DNA of 48,460 bases from NCBI GenBank assembly GCA_016185185.1, contig JACPOD010000048.1, positions 1 to 48,460 of the forward strand, in the 5' to 3' direction. Of this stretch, positions 27,187 through 34,583 are shown piece by piece (the first letter of the stretch is position 1; every line of letters starts with the position of its first letter). This stretch comes from Sphingobacteriales bacterium (GTDB lineage Bacteria > Bacteroidota > Bacteroidia > Chitinophagales > Chitinophagaceae). Under the pieces are notes generated by a model that was given only the letters and a program-made list of their open reading frames with translations, did not search any database and was not told the DNA's origin. The position numbers and the translations under genes are program-made.

Positions 27187-28995
27187 ATGAGTAACGAAGC
27201 CGTTTTGCATGCACATGCAGCTACAGGACATGCGGAGCATCATGAGCACCACCATCATCATGAATCCTTTATTACAAAGTATATTTTTAGCCAGGACCAT
27301 AAAATGATTTCAAAACAATTCCTGGTTACAGGTATTGTATGGGCTATACTGGGGGGATTGATGAGTGTGTTGTTCCGCTTGCAATTAGGTTATCCAAATG
27401 AAACATTTCCTATCCTTGAAGATATTTTAGGTAAATGGGCAAAGGGTGGTAAAATTCAACCCGAGTTTTACTATGCGCTGGTAACTATGCACGGAACGGT
27501 TCTGGTATTCTTTGTGTTAACAGCCGGGCTGAGTGGTACGTTTTCCAATTTATTGATCCCTTTACAGTGCGGTGCCAGAGACATGGCTTCTCCTTTTCTT
27601 AACATGTTATCGTACTGGTTCTTCTTTATATCTTCTATCATCATGCTTTCTTCTTTCTTTATTGAAACAGGTGCAGCAAGTGGTGGATGGACATCATATC
27701 CACCTTTGAGTGCCATTGGAGATTTCTCTGAAGGATCTAAGGCCGGTATGGATTGCTGGTTGATAAGTATGGCATTATTTATCGTATCTGCATTATTAGG
27801 TGGGTTAAATTATATCGCCACAGTATTAAACATGCGGACCAAAGGATTGAGCATGACCAAACTGCCATTAACTATTTGGGCATTCTTCTTTACTGCGGTA
27901 TTGGGAGTATTATCCTTCCCGGTGTTATTAAGTGGTGCGATCTTATTATTATTTGACCGTCATTTAGGAACTAGTTTCTATTTGTCTGATATTTTCGTTT
28001 CTAAAACACAAACAGCTTTACCAAACGAAGGTGGTAGCGCCATTTTATACCAGCACTTATTCTGGTTCCTTGGTCACCCCGAAGTATATATCATTCTGTT
28101 GCCTGCCATGGGTATGGCTTCCGAAATTATTTCGACCAACAGCCGTAAACCCATCTTTGGGTATATGGCAATGGTGGGCTCATTGTTTGCTATATGTATC
28201 CTTGCTTTCCTCGTATGGGCACACCACATGTTTGTAACCGGTTTAAATCCTTTCCTTGGTGCTTTCTTCGTGTTACTTACATTATTGATCGCTGTACCCT
28301 CGGCCATTAAAGTATTTAACTGGCTTACCACTTTATGGAAAGGTAATATTCGTTTTACGCCAGCAATGTTATTTGCTATTGGATTTGTGAGTTTATTTAT
28401 CTCTGGCGGTTTAACAGGTATTTATCTTGGTAACTCGGCATTAGATTATCAGTTACACGATACATATTTTGTTGTGGCACACTTTCATATTGTAATGGGT
28501 GTGGCTTCTATGTTTGGCATGTTTGCCGGTATTTATCACTGGTATCCTAAAATGTTTGGCCGTCATTTAAATCACACATTAGGGTATATTCATTTTTGGG
28601 TGACTATATGTGGAGCCTATTTGATCTTCTGGCCTATGCACTACCAGGGTTTGGCCGGGGCGCCACGTCGTTATTATGATATCAGCAACTGGCATTTCTT
28701 AAAAGGATTTGATGGATTAAACCAGTTTATCAGTACTGTTGCCTTAATTGTATTTGCTACACAGTTATTGTTTGTATTTAATTATTTCTTCAGCATGTAT
28801 AAGGGAAGAAGGTTAACAACAAAAAACCCCTGGGGTTCAACAACGCTGGAATGGACAACACCTATCAACCCCGGTCACGGTAACTGGCCAGGTGAAATTC
28901 CGGAAGTACACCGTTGGGCTTATGATTACAGTAAAGACGGAAGGGATTTCATTCCGCAAACAGAACCGATTGGCGCAGAGGAAAGCCATCATTAA
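27187..28995 (+). CDS. coxA: Cytochrome c oxidase subunit I
   Basis: This is the catalytic subunit with the haem a and haem-copper centre, reducing O2 and pumping protons. The 602-residue protein has a His-rich N-terminus (HAHAATGHAEHHEHHHHHE). Helix II carries MHGTVLVFFVL with a haem ligand His. Helix VI carries LFWFLGHPEVYIILLP with the CuB His, the cross-linked Tyr and the Glu typical of type A1 oxidases. The CuB pair is in VWAHHMFVTG, and haem ligands are in DTYFVVAHFHIVMG. It appears complete, and sits between coxB (46 bases) and ctaB (32 bases). Confidence 0.97.
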   Translation: MSNEAVLHAHAATGHAEHHEHHHHHESFITKYIFSQDHKMISKQFLVTGIVWAILGGLMSVLFRLQLGYPNETFPILEDILGKWAKGGKIQPEFYYALVTMHGTVLVFFVLTAGLSGTFSNLLIPLQCGARDMASPFLNMLSYWFFFISSIIMLSSFFIETGAASGGWTSYPPLSAIGDFSEGSKAGMDCWLISMALFIVSALLGGLNYIATVLNMRTKGLSMTKLPLTIWAFFFTAVLGVLSFPVLLSGAILLLFDRHLGTSFYLSDIFVSKTQTALPNEGGSAILYQHLFWFLGHPEVYIILLPAMGMASEIISTNSRKPIFGYMAMVGSLFAICILAFLVWAHHMFVTGLNPFLGAFFVLLTLLIAVPSAIKVFNWLTTLWKGNIRFTPAMLFAIGFVSLFISGGLTGIYLGNSALDYQLHDTYFVVAHFHIVMGVASMFGMFAGIYHWYPKMFGRHLNHTLGYIHFWVTICGAYLIFWPMHYQGLAGAPRRYYDISNWHFLKGFDGLNQFISTVALIVFATQLLFVFNYFFSMYKGRRLTTKNPWGSTTLEWTTPINPGHGNWPGEIPEVHRWAYDYSKDGRDFIPQTEPIGAEESHH

Positions 28996-29027
28996 TAAAA
29001 AAATTTAGTGTTACGAATATTGAGGGG

Positions 29028-29930
29028 ATGGATAAACAAGTTTCTTTGAAAAATAGTTGGTCTTTTACCGCAAAGTTGAAAGACTATATGCAACTGATGA
29101 AGTTTACACTAAGCTTTACAGTGGTATTTAGTTGTGTGGTTTGTTATTTAATGGCGCCTAACATCAGTAAAGAAAGCTGGAGCTGGAGTATGATCATACT
29201 TCTCTTTATTGCCGGAATGCTGGTAACAGGAAGCGCCAATGCGATAAACCAGGCCGAAGAAAAAGATACCGACGCAATGATGAAACGAACAGCAACCCGT
29301 CCTGTTGCTTCAGGCCGCATGAGCATAAATGAAGCATGGACATTTGCTACAGTTTCAGGAGTAATAGGGTTTGTAATGTTGTATGAATATTTCAACCTAT
29401 TATCAGCCATCGTTGCGGTTATCAGTTTGGTATTGTATTCCTTTGTTTATACTCCTTTAAAGAAAGTGAATTCAATAGCAGTACTGGTGGGGGCTTTTCC
29501 GGGAGCGTTGCCTTGTTTGATTGGATGGACAGCTGCTACCAATGACCTTAGTATGGGAGGTTGGATACTGTTTGGGATACAATTTCTCTGGCAGTTTCCA
29601 CACTTTTGGGCTATTGCCTGGGTGGCACATGTGGATTACAGCAAAGCAGGATTTAAATTATTACCTGCAGATAAAGGACCAACAAAGTTTACTGCTGTAC
29701 AGGCAATTCTGTATTCGGTACTGATGATACCGGTGGGTTTGTTGCCTTACTTTATTGGAATGAGCGGACTGGTAAGTTTTATCATTTTAATTGCAGCTAA
29801 TCTATTCATTTTGTGGCAAAGCATACGGCTATACAGAGAGATGGATGTAAAAGCAGCAAGAAGAGTGATGTTCAGCAGTTATATTTATTTACCCATTGTT
29901 TTACTGGCTTTATTGGCCAATAAATTATAA
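29028..29930 (+). CDS. ctaB: Protohaem IX farnesyltransferase (haem O synthase)
   Basis: A UbiA-family membrane prenyltransferase, 300 residues, that adds a farnesyl group to haem b to make haem O, the precursor of haem A for the adjacent oxidase. It has about eight helices and the two Asp-rich motifs: NAINQAEEKDTDAMMKRTA and HVDYSKAGFKLLP. RPVASGRMS follows the first motif, as usual. No ctaA (haem A synthase) gene is in the window. It is co-oriented and closely spaced with coxA. Confidence 0.95.
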   Translation: MDKQVSLKNSWSFTAKLKDYMQLMKFTLSFTVVFSCVVCYLMAPNISKESWSWSMIILLFIAGMLVTGSANAINQAEEKDTDAMMKRTATRPVASGRMSINEAWTFATVSGVIGFVMLYEYFNLLSAIVAVISLVLYSFVYTPLKKVNSIAVLVGAFPGALPCLIGWTAATNDLSMGGWILFGIQFLWQFPHFWAIAWVAHVDYSKAGFKLLPADKGPTKFTAVQAILYSVLMIPVGLLPYFIGMSGLVSFIILIAANLFILWQSIRLYREMDVKAARRVMFSSYIYLPIVLLALLANKL

Positions 29931-29932
29931 AA

Positions 29933-30037
29933 GCCCCCAACCCCTAAAGGGGGTAAGGCAAAAGAAAACTGCTTTAGAAAGTGGTGACAGATTTGAAAAT
30001 GAATGAAATCAAAAATTCCCCTTTAGGGGATAGGGGC
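29933..30037. repeat. Second inverted pair of CCCCTAAAGGGG repeats
   Basis: CCCCCAACCCCTAAAGGGGG (29934-29953) and TTCCCCTTTAGGGGATAGGG (30016-30035) are inverted copies of the family seen at 23438-23568, about 60 bases apart. The right copy lies inside the first codons of the following cox3-type gene. Confidence 0.8.
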
Positions 30038-30580
30038 AAAAAAATTCACCCGCATAAGTTTGCCATGTGGGTGGCATTGGCCAGTATTGTAATGATGTTT
30101 GCGGGGTTAACCAGTGCATTCATTGTTAAGAGCAGCCAGGCAGGATGGCAGGATATAGAAACACCGTCTTTGTTTATATATTCAACATTGGTGATAATTA
30201 TCAGCAGTGTTACAGTGCAGATGGCCGTGCGGGCACATAAACAGAGAGAAAAAATGTCAAAGTATCGTTTGTATATAACGATCACTGCTTTTTTAGGGGC
30301 ATTATTCGTAGCCTTACAGTTCTTTGGATTTAGCAATTTATGGACACAGGGAATCACTTTCCGAAGCAGTATTTCCGGTTCATTTTTATATGTTATCATC
30401 GGCTTACATGCTTTGCATGTAATTGGCGGGGTGGCAGCATTACTGGTAACTTTTTTCAGGGCATTCAGCAGGAGAGAAAGAGTGTACAGTTCAGTTGGTA
30501 TTGAAATAGTAGCTACCTACTGGCATTTTGTGGATCTGCTCTGGATTTATTTAGTGCTTTTTTTTACGTTGATAAAATAG
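29999..30580 (+). CDS. Cytochrome c oxidase subunit III family protein (small form)
   Basis: The 193-residue heme-copper oxidase subunit III-like protein has five helices: FAMWVALASIVMMFAGLTSA, TPSLFIYSTLVIIISSVTV, ITITAFLGALFVALQFFGF, FLYVIIGLHALHVIGGVAA and a last one with ATYWHFVDLLWIYLVLFF. I start at ATG 29999 rather than the in-frame GTG at 29981. Residues 7-14 (SPLGDRGK) are encoded by the CCCCTTTAGGGG repeat, so the N-terminus before HPHKF is repeat-derived. It is the first of two subunit III-type genes, an arrangement usual in Bacteroidota. Confidence 0.92.
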   Translation: MNEIKNSPLGDRGKKIHPHKFAMWVALASIVMMFAGLTSAFIVKSSQAGWQDIETPSLFIYSTLVIIISSVTVQMAVRAHKQREKMSKYRLYITITAFLGALFVALQFFGFSNLWTQGITFRSSISGSFLYVIIGLHALHVIGGVAALLVTFFRAFSRRERVYSSVGIEIVATYWHFVDLLWIYLVLFFTLIK

Positions 30581-30609
30581 ATTTCTTTTTAATTAAAACA
30601 ATTTAGTAC

Positions 30610-31347
30610 ATGGCACAAACAGCAGTACCGCAGGAGTACAAATGGTGGAGTGGAGGGAAAAGTCCCTTCAATGTGAGCTATGGCAAACTGATGATGTGGT
30701 ATTTTTTAATGAGTGACGCCTTTACGTTTGGTGCATTTCTAATTTCTTATGGTACCATCCGTTTCAGCCAGGAATATTGGCCTAACCCCAACCATGTGTT
30801 CAATGCATTTCCAGGTGCAGGGCATGCTGATTTACCATTGGCTTTTGTGAGTTTGATGACGTTTATCCTCATCATCAGCTCTGTTACAATGGTATTAGCG
30901 GTACATGCCGGGCACAACATGGATAAGAAAGGGGTACAGAAATATATGTTGTGGACCATCCTGGGTGGTATAGCGTTCTTAAGCTGCCAGGCATGGGAGT
31001 GGACACACTTACTTACAGGTTATCATGAAGTATTAATTGATGGTAAGTTGACTACACTAAACACAACCGTAAGCCACAACCCATGGGGAGCACATGTTGA
31101 ATATAATGGACAGCATGTAGGAACACCCGGTCCTGTTGCGTTTGGCGGTTACTTTTTTGGCATCACCGGCTTCCACGGTTTCCACGTATTTAGCGGTGTA
31201 GTAATAAATATCATTATGTACATCATGACTACAAAAGATGTATTCCATAACCGTGGTCATTACGAAATGATTGAAAAAGCAGGTTTATACTGGCACTTTG
31301 TGGATTTAGTATGGGTGTTTGTATTCCTTTGCTTCTATTTGATTTGA
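30610..31347 (+). CDS. coxC: Cytochrome c oxidase subunit III
   Basis: The 245-residue subunit III contains the signature GGYFFGITGFHGFHVFSGVV and the final KAGLYWHFVDLVWVFVFLCF helix, with preceding helices KLMMWYFLMSDAFTFGAFLI and AFVSLMTFILIISSVTMVLA. A periplasmic insert of about 45 residues (LIDGKLTTLNTTVSHNPW) separates helices IV and V. It stabilises the catalytic subunit. It lies 29 bases after the smaller subunit III-like gene and 43 before the subunit IV gene. Confidence 0.94.
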   Translation: MAQTAVPQEYKWWSGGKSPFNVSYGKLMMWYFLMSDAFTFGAFLISYGTIRFSQEYWPNPNHVFNAFPGAGHADLPLAFVSLMTFILIISSVTMVLAVHAGHNMDKKGVQKYMLWTILGGIAFLSCQAWEWTHLLTGYHEVLIDGKLTTLNTTVSHNPWGAHVEYNGQHVGTPGPVAFGGYFFGITGFHGFHVFSGVVINIIMYIMTTKDVFHNRGHYEMIEKAGLYWHFVDLVWVFVFLCFYLI

Positions 31348-31390
31348 TTTGATTTAATTCAATTTTTAAAAAAGATAAAGAGATTATAGT

Positions 31391-31705
31391 ATGGAACATC
31401 AACAATTGTCATCAGCAGAAATAAGTTTTGCTCCTGTGCACAGGGATGATACGGTAGGAGTAATTTGTATTTTGTCATTAGCCAAGGCATTTTACATTGT
31501 TTCTATCTTCATGCACTTAGGTGATGAAGTTCGCAATTTGATAATGACCATAGTAGTTCCTTTATTATTGTTTGTTTGGTTTATCGCTGCCTTCCTCTGG
31601 GATGGTGACAGCTGGAGAAACCTTCGTAAAGATTATAACAAAGGCAATCCCGCCAAACAAGAGCATGCGGCACCAAAACCAGCTTCAGAAGGAACATTAA
31701 AATAA
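31391..31705 (+). CDS. Cytochrome c oxidase subunit IV family protein, lacking first helix
   Basis: The 104-residue protein matches the prokaryotic subunit IV family from about residue 21 on: VGVICILSLAKAFYIVSIFM, HLGDEVRNLIMTIVVPLLLF, VWFIAAFLWDGDSWRNLRKD. The leader MEHQQLSSAEISFAPVHRDD also matches family N-termini. Between them homologues carry a Lys/Trp-rich start and a complete transmembrane helix of about 40 residues, which is absent here; the junction near 31450 is in frame. The protein would have two helices instead of three. It is the last gene before a strong terminator. Confidence 0.88.
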   Translation: MEHQQLSSAEISFAPVHRDDTVGVICILSLAKAFYIVSIFMHLGDEVRNLIMTIVVPLLLFVWFIAAFLWDGDSWRNLRKDYNKGNPAKQEHAAPKPASEGTLK

Positions 31706-31725
31706 ACAACATAACAATTCATTGT

Positions 31726-31762
31726 AAAAACCATTGCCCTTTTTAAAGGCAATGGTTTTTTA
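31726..31762 (+). terminator. Terminator closing the act-cox operon
   Basis: AAAACCATTGCC and GGCAATGGTTTTTT form a perfect stem around CTTTTTAAA, with a T-run. It lies 20 bases after cox4. Confidence 0.92.
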
Positions 31763-31768
31763 TATCCG

Positions 31769-31776
31769 TAAATTTG
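31769..31776 (+). promoter_or_regulatory. -7 promoter element of sco
   Basis: TAAATTTG matches TAnnTTTG exactly and sits between the operon terminator and the GTG start of sco at 31796, implying a separate transcript. The -33 box would fall inside the terminator stem and is not evident. Confidence 0.5.
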
Positions 31777-31795
31777 CACTCTAAAATTCAGAACC

Positions 31796-32491
31796 GTGGG
31801 AAAGAAAGGTTTACTGGGATTAGCATTGGCCGGACTGGTGCCGCTCACTGCTTTTTTTATTTTTAAATACTTTGGCGACCAGGTACAAATAATGCCCCGG
31901 CATTATTATATGGATTCGCTGCGTACACATACAGAAGATGGAAAAATTATTACTGATACTGTTTGGCGTAAAGTAGGTAACATTAGCTTACATAATCAGC
32001 TGGGCGATTCTGTTTCATTAGATTCATTGAAAGGCAAAGTGATTGTTGCCAATTTCTTTTTTACCCGCTGCCCATCCATTTGCCCCAGGCTTACCGCTAA
32101 TATGCACAAGCTGCAGGAGTCTTTTATGAAAACGCAGGGCTATGTGCAGTTTCTTTCTTTTAGTGTGGACCCTGAAAGAGACAGTGTTCCTGTTTTAAAA
32201 CGATATGCCACTAAATATAATATCAACCATAGTAACTGGTGGTTATTAACCGGAGAAAAGAAAACGATTTATGATTTTGCTTTAAATGAAGTGAAATTAG
32301 GTTTACAGGATGGCGAAGGTGTGGATTCTAATTTTATTCATACTCCCAAATTTGTATTGATAGACCGCAACCGTGTTATCCGAGGATATTATAATGGGTT
32401 AGACAGTACCGAAATGCTTCGCCTTTTGGATGATGTGGTTTTTTTGAATATGGAAACCGAAAAGAAAAAACCCAAAAAGAAATGGTTTTAA
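31796..32491 (+). CDS. sco: SCO1/SenC family copper chaperone
   Basis: The 231-residue membrane-anchored thioredoxin-fold protein delivers copper to, or reduces, the CuA site of subunit II. It has an N-terminal anchor (LLGLALAGLVPLTAFFIFKY), the copper-binding CxxxC in FFFTRCPSICPRL, and the distal His ligand in NFIHTPKFVLIDRNRVIRGYY. The start is GTG at 31796, placed 20 bases after a promoter element; no ATG fits. The C-terminus is Lys-rich (EKKKPKKKWF). It follows the act-cox operon terminator directly, so expression can be independent of it. Confidence 0.93.
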   Translation: MGKKGLLGLALAGLVPLTAFFIFKYFGDQVQIMPRHYYMDSLRTHTEDGKIITDTVWRKVGNISLHNQLGDSVSLDSLKGKVIVANFFFTRCPSICPRLTANMHKLQESFMKTQGYVQFLSFSVDPERDSVPVLKRYATKYNINHSNWWLLTGEKKTIYDFALNEVKLGLQDGEGVDSNFIHTPKFVLIDRNRVIRGYYNGLDSTEMLRLLDDVVFLNMETEKKKPKKKWF

Positions 32492-32515
32492 ACAACCTCG
32501 ATTATTTTACTTTCT

Positions 32516-32728
32516 TTATTGTATAAAATTAACTGCTACTCGAGTGGCGTTTGTGTGAGCTTTGAGTGGGCTTTGCCTGCGCTTTGCCCCTATGGTATAG
32601 CCGGTCAAACCGGACATAGTGGCCAGATTTCCCTGAAACGGTAATTCCGATACAGTACCTGCCTTAGTGGCCAATACGGCCGTTTGATTTTCATTCCTTT
32701 TTGCCGGGTTATAATCTTGTTGTGTCAT
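32516..32728 (-). CDS. Doubtful small ORF
   Basis: A 70-codon frame on the minus strand (MTQQDYNPAKRNENQTAVLA, then GTVSELPFQGNLATMSGLTG). I do not recognise it; the composition is protein-like but no homologous motif is visible. It is the only candidate in the 340-base gap between sco and the cassette at 32832, and may be chance. Confidence 0.2.
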   Translation of the reverse strand: MTQQDYNPAKRNENQTAVLATKAGTVSELPFQGNLATMSGLTGYTIGAKRRQSPLKAHTNATRVAVNFIQ

Positions 32729-32831
32729 TGCAGGACAACAATACTGTTACCCTTTGTTCGAACTAACAGTGTGGCTTAAACGAGATGTGCCAGTTAAACA
32801 TTTTGCATTTTTAATTTTAAATGAAATAATC

Positions 32832-33584
32832 ATGGCAAAGCAAAAGGGAATCTTTCCGTTAAAAGGTACGATTGGCAATGTGACCTTTTATAAGTCGAAG
32901 GATGGTTACCTGGCCCGTGAAAAGGGCAGCTTAGATGGAAGCCGAATTGCGAATGACCCGGCGTTTCAGCGTACCCGTGAGAATGGCGCTGAATTTGGCA
33001 GGGCCGGATCAGCCGGTAAAGTGCTGCGTACAGCATTAAGAACGCTTATCCAGTTTGCCGCTGACGGGCTGGTAGTTGCAAGACTTACCAAAGAAATGAT
33101 GAAGGTGGTAAAAGCGGACGCCGTAAATCCCAGAGGTTACCGTAATGTAATTGATGGGGAAGCGGAATTACTGGAGGGGTTTGAGTTTAATGCAGACAGC
33201 AAGTTAAGCACCTCGTTGTATGCCCCCTTTACCTGTACCATTAACAGGGTGACGGAAATTCTGGGTATAGACATCCCTTCATTTATTCCTGCTACGATGG
33301 TTGCTGCACCGAGTGGCAGTACCCATTTCAAAATTGTTTCTGCCGGTGCAGAAATTGATTTTGAGCAGGAGGTATTTACTGTGGTGGAAGGAGCAAGTGC
33401 CACCTTACCGTGGGATGCTACTCCAACCGCTGCCTTAAACCTTGCGCATGCTGTTACTGCTAACAGTACGCATCCGTTTTTCCTGGTACTGGGGATTCAG
33501 TTTTTCCAGGAAGTGAATGGTACAATGTACCCATTGAAGAACGGTACTTATAATGCGCTGGCATTGGTGAAGGTGAGTGGGTAA
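32832..33584 (+). CDS. Uncharacterised protein, first gene of a phage-like cassette
   Basis: The 250-residue product starts at ATG 32832 (MAKQKGIFPLKGTIGNVTFY); an in-frame ATG at 32754 would add 26 hydrophobic, poorly coding residues. The N-terminal block KGTIGNVTFYKSKDGYLARE followed by RIANDPAFQRTRENGAEFGR is one I recall from many Bacteroidota hypotheticals. It is similar in style to DUF6266 proteins (G.iG.v..Y....g...R). Later parts look beta-rich (FEFNADSKLSTSLYAPFTCT, THFKIVSAGAEIDFEQEVFT). There is no signal peptide. It is followed by a DUF5675 gene and two small membrane proteins. A virion-like or secreted particle component is possible but unproven. GC looks higher than in neighbouring genes. 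Confidence 0.75.
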   Translation: MAKQKGIFPLKGTIGNVTFYKSKDGYLAREKGSLDGSRIANDPAFQRTRENGAEFGRAGSAGKVLRTALRTLIQFAADGLVVARLTKEMMKVVKADAVNPRGYRNVIDGEAELLEGFEFNADSKLSTSLYAPFTCTINRVTEILGIDIPSFIPATMVAAPSGSTHFKIVSAGAEIDFEQEVFTVVEGASATLPWDATPTAALNLAHAVTANSTHPFFLVLGIQFFQEVNGTMYPLKNGTYNALALVKVSG

Positions 33585-33586
33585 CC

Positions 33587-33618
33587 ACCCCTGGCCCCTC
33601 TTTGAGAAGGAGGGGAAG
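33587..33618. repeat. Palindromic spacer CCCCTCTTTGAGAAGGAGGGG
   Basis: CCCCTCTTTGAGAAGGAGGG (33595-33614) is a partial palindrome, preceded by CCACCCCTGG. It belongs to the same loose C-rich/G-rich spacer class as the repeats in the respiratory operon and sits between the first two cassette genes. Confidence 0.5.
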
Positions 33619-33660
33619 TTAAAGACAGATTAATTCGGGACCCTTTAAAAACTGAAGCAA

Positions 33661-34089
33661 ATGGAACTGGTGCTTGTAAGAACATACTACTCTAAAGGAA
33701 CGAACGGGGACATTTTCCTGCACGGAGACAGGGTATGTTCGACGATAGAACTACCATGGAAAGACAATCATCCTCAAGTGTCGTGTATACCTGAGGGTAA
33801 GTACAGTTTACAAAAAAGATACAGTCTGAAATTCAAAGCGCATTTGCAGCTAACACCGGTAAGTGGCCGGCAGTGGATATTGGTGCATGCTGCCAATGAT
33901 GCCCTAAAGGAACTGAAAGGCTGTATTGCACCGGTTTCTTTTTTAACCGGTGAAGGGAGAGGAACAGAGAGCAGGAAAGCATTAGCCAGATTACTGGCTC
34001 TTGTGAACTCTTTGCTAAAAGAAAGAAAACCTGTTTTTTTAATCATTCAATCCAAACACAATGAACACAGTTATCAAACGAATGAATAA
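33661..34089 (+). CDS. DUF5675 family protein
   Basis: The 142-residue protein has the DUF5675 hallmarks: an opening VRTYYSKGTNGDIFLHGDRV, then STIELPWKDNHPQVSCIPEG and KYSLQKRYS, the central GRQWILVHAANDALKELKGC and IAPVSFLTGEGRG. Conserved polar positions (E in IELPW, H in LVHAANDA, C in KGCIAP) could form an active site. The family is known from phages, prophages and cell-wall-related islands of Bacteroidota, and enzymatic activity has, to my knowledge, not been established. It overlaps the next gene by eight bases (AATGAATAA), which suggests translational coupling. Confidence 0.85.
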   Translation: MELVLVRTYYSKGTNGDIFLHGDRVCSTIELPWKDNHPQVSCIPEGKYSLQKRYSLKFKAHLQLTPVSGRQWILVHAANDALKELKGCIAPVSFLTGEGRGTESRKALARLLALVNSLLKERKPVFLIIQSKHNEHSYQTNE

Positions 34090-34276
34090 GCCCACGCCAA
34101 GGTTTTTTAAAACCCTGCGCAATATTGGTGTGGTACTGGCAGGTGTGAGTGCTACTGTATTAACAGCACCGGTTGCTCTGCCTGCAGTGGTCGTTAAAAT
34201 AGCCGGATACCTGGCTGTAGCGAGTACCGCAGCAGCAACCGTTAGCCAGACCGCTGTTAAAAATGAGAAGAAGTAA
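34082..34276 (+). CDS. Small membrane protein, holin-like
   Basis: The 64-residue protein is read from ATG 34082 (MNKPTPRFFKTLRNIGVVLA), overlapping the DUF5675 stop; an earlier ATG at 34061 would add seven residues. It has a basic, Pro-containing head, two hydrophobic Ala/Val segments (GVVLAGVSATVLTAPVALPA; VVVKIAGYLAVASTAAATVS) and a charged tail (VKNEKK). Size, two helices and charge pattern are those of phage holins, but I cannot assign a family. I recall that the NKPTPxFFxxLRNIG head recurs beside DUF5675 genes. Confidence 0.7.
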   Translation: MNKPTPRFFKTLRNIGVVLAGVSATVLTAPVALPAVVVKIAGYLAVASTAAATVSQTAVKNEKK

Positions 34277-34285
34277 ATCCTTCTT

Positions 34286-34471
34286 ATGAATGACCTGACA
34301 GGTATAAGATCGGGAACGGCAGGTGGTACGCTTACTATTATTATTGCCAATATTACCGGGACTGATCTGTTGAAGACATCCGTACTCGCAGCGATAGGAG
34401 CTATTGTAAGTTATAGTGTTTCTTATTTGCTGAAGCGGTTAACCCGGAAAAGAGTGCCGCCCGAGAAATGA
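34286..34471 (+). CDS. Second small membrane protein, holin-like
   Basis: The 61-residue protein has a polar start (MNDLTGIRSGTAGGT) and two hydrophobic segments: LTIIIANITGTDLLKTSVLA and AIGAIVSYSVSYLLKRL. It ends strongly basic (KRLTRKRVPPEK). It starts 10 bases after the preceding small membrane gene and is followed by a strong terminator, so it closes the cassette. A pair of two-helix proteins next to each other resembles a holin/antiholin pair, but this is inference from shape only. Confidence 0.65.
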   Translation: MNDLTGIRSGTAGGTLTIIIANITGTDLLKTSVLAAIGAIVSYSVSYLLKRLTRKRVPPEK

Positions 34472-34487
34472 AAGTTCCTGAACATTA

Positions 34488-34514
34488 GAACCCCGCTTTT
34501 TAGCGGGGTTTTGT
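34488..34514 (+). terminator. Terminator closing the DUF5675 cassette
   Basis: AACCCCGCT and AGCGGGGTT form a perfect nine-base stem with a TTTT loop, followed by TTG and T-rich sequence. Confidence 0.92.
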
Positions 34515-34545
34515 ATTTGTGAATGTTTTCAAATGGGCACCCCGT

Positions 34546-34582
34546 TTTACACCCCCCTTAGTCCCCCCTTCAAAGGGGGATA
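34546..34582. repeat. CCCCCTTCAAAGGGGG spacer palindrome
   Basis: CCCCCCTTAGTCCCCCCTTC runs into AAAGGGGGATA; CCCCCTTCAAAGGGGG is a near-perfect palindrome. It ends immediately before the stop codon of the minus-strand gene at 34584. Confidence 0.6.
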
Positions 34583-34583
34583 T

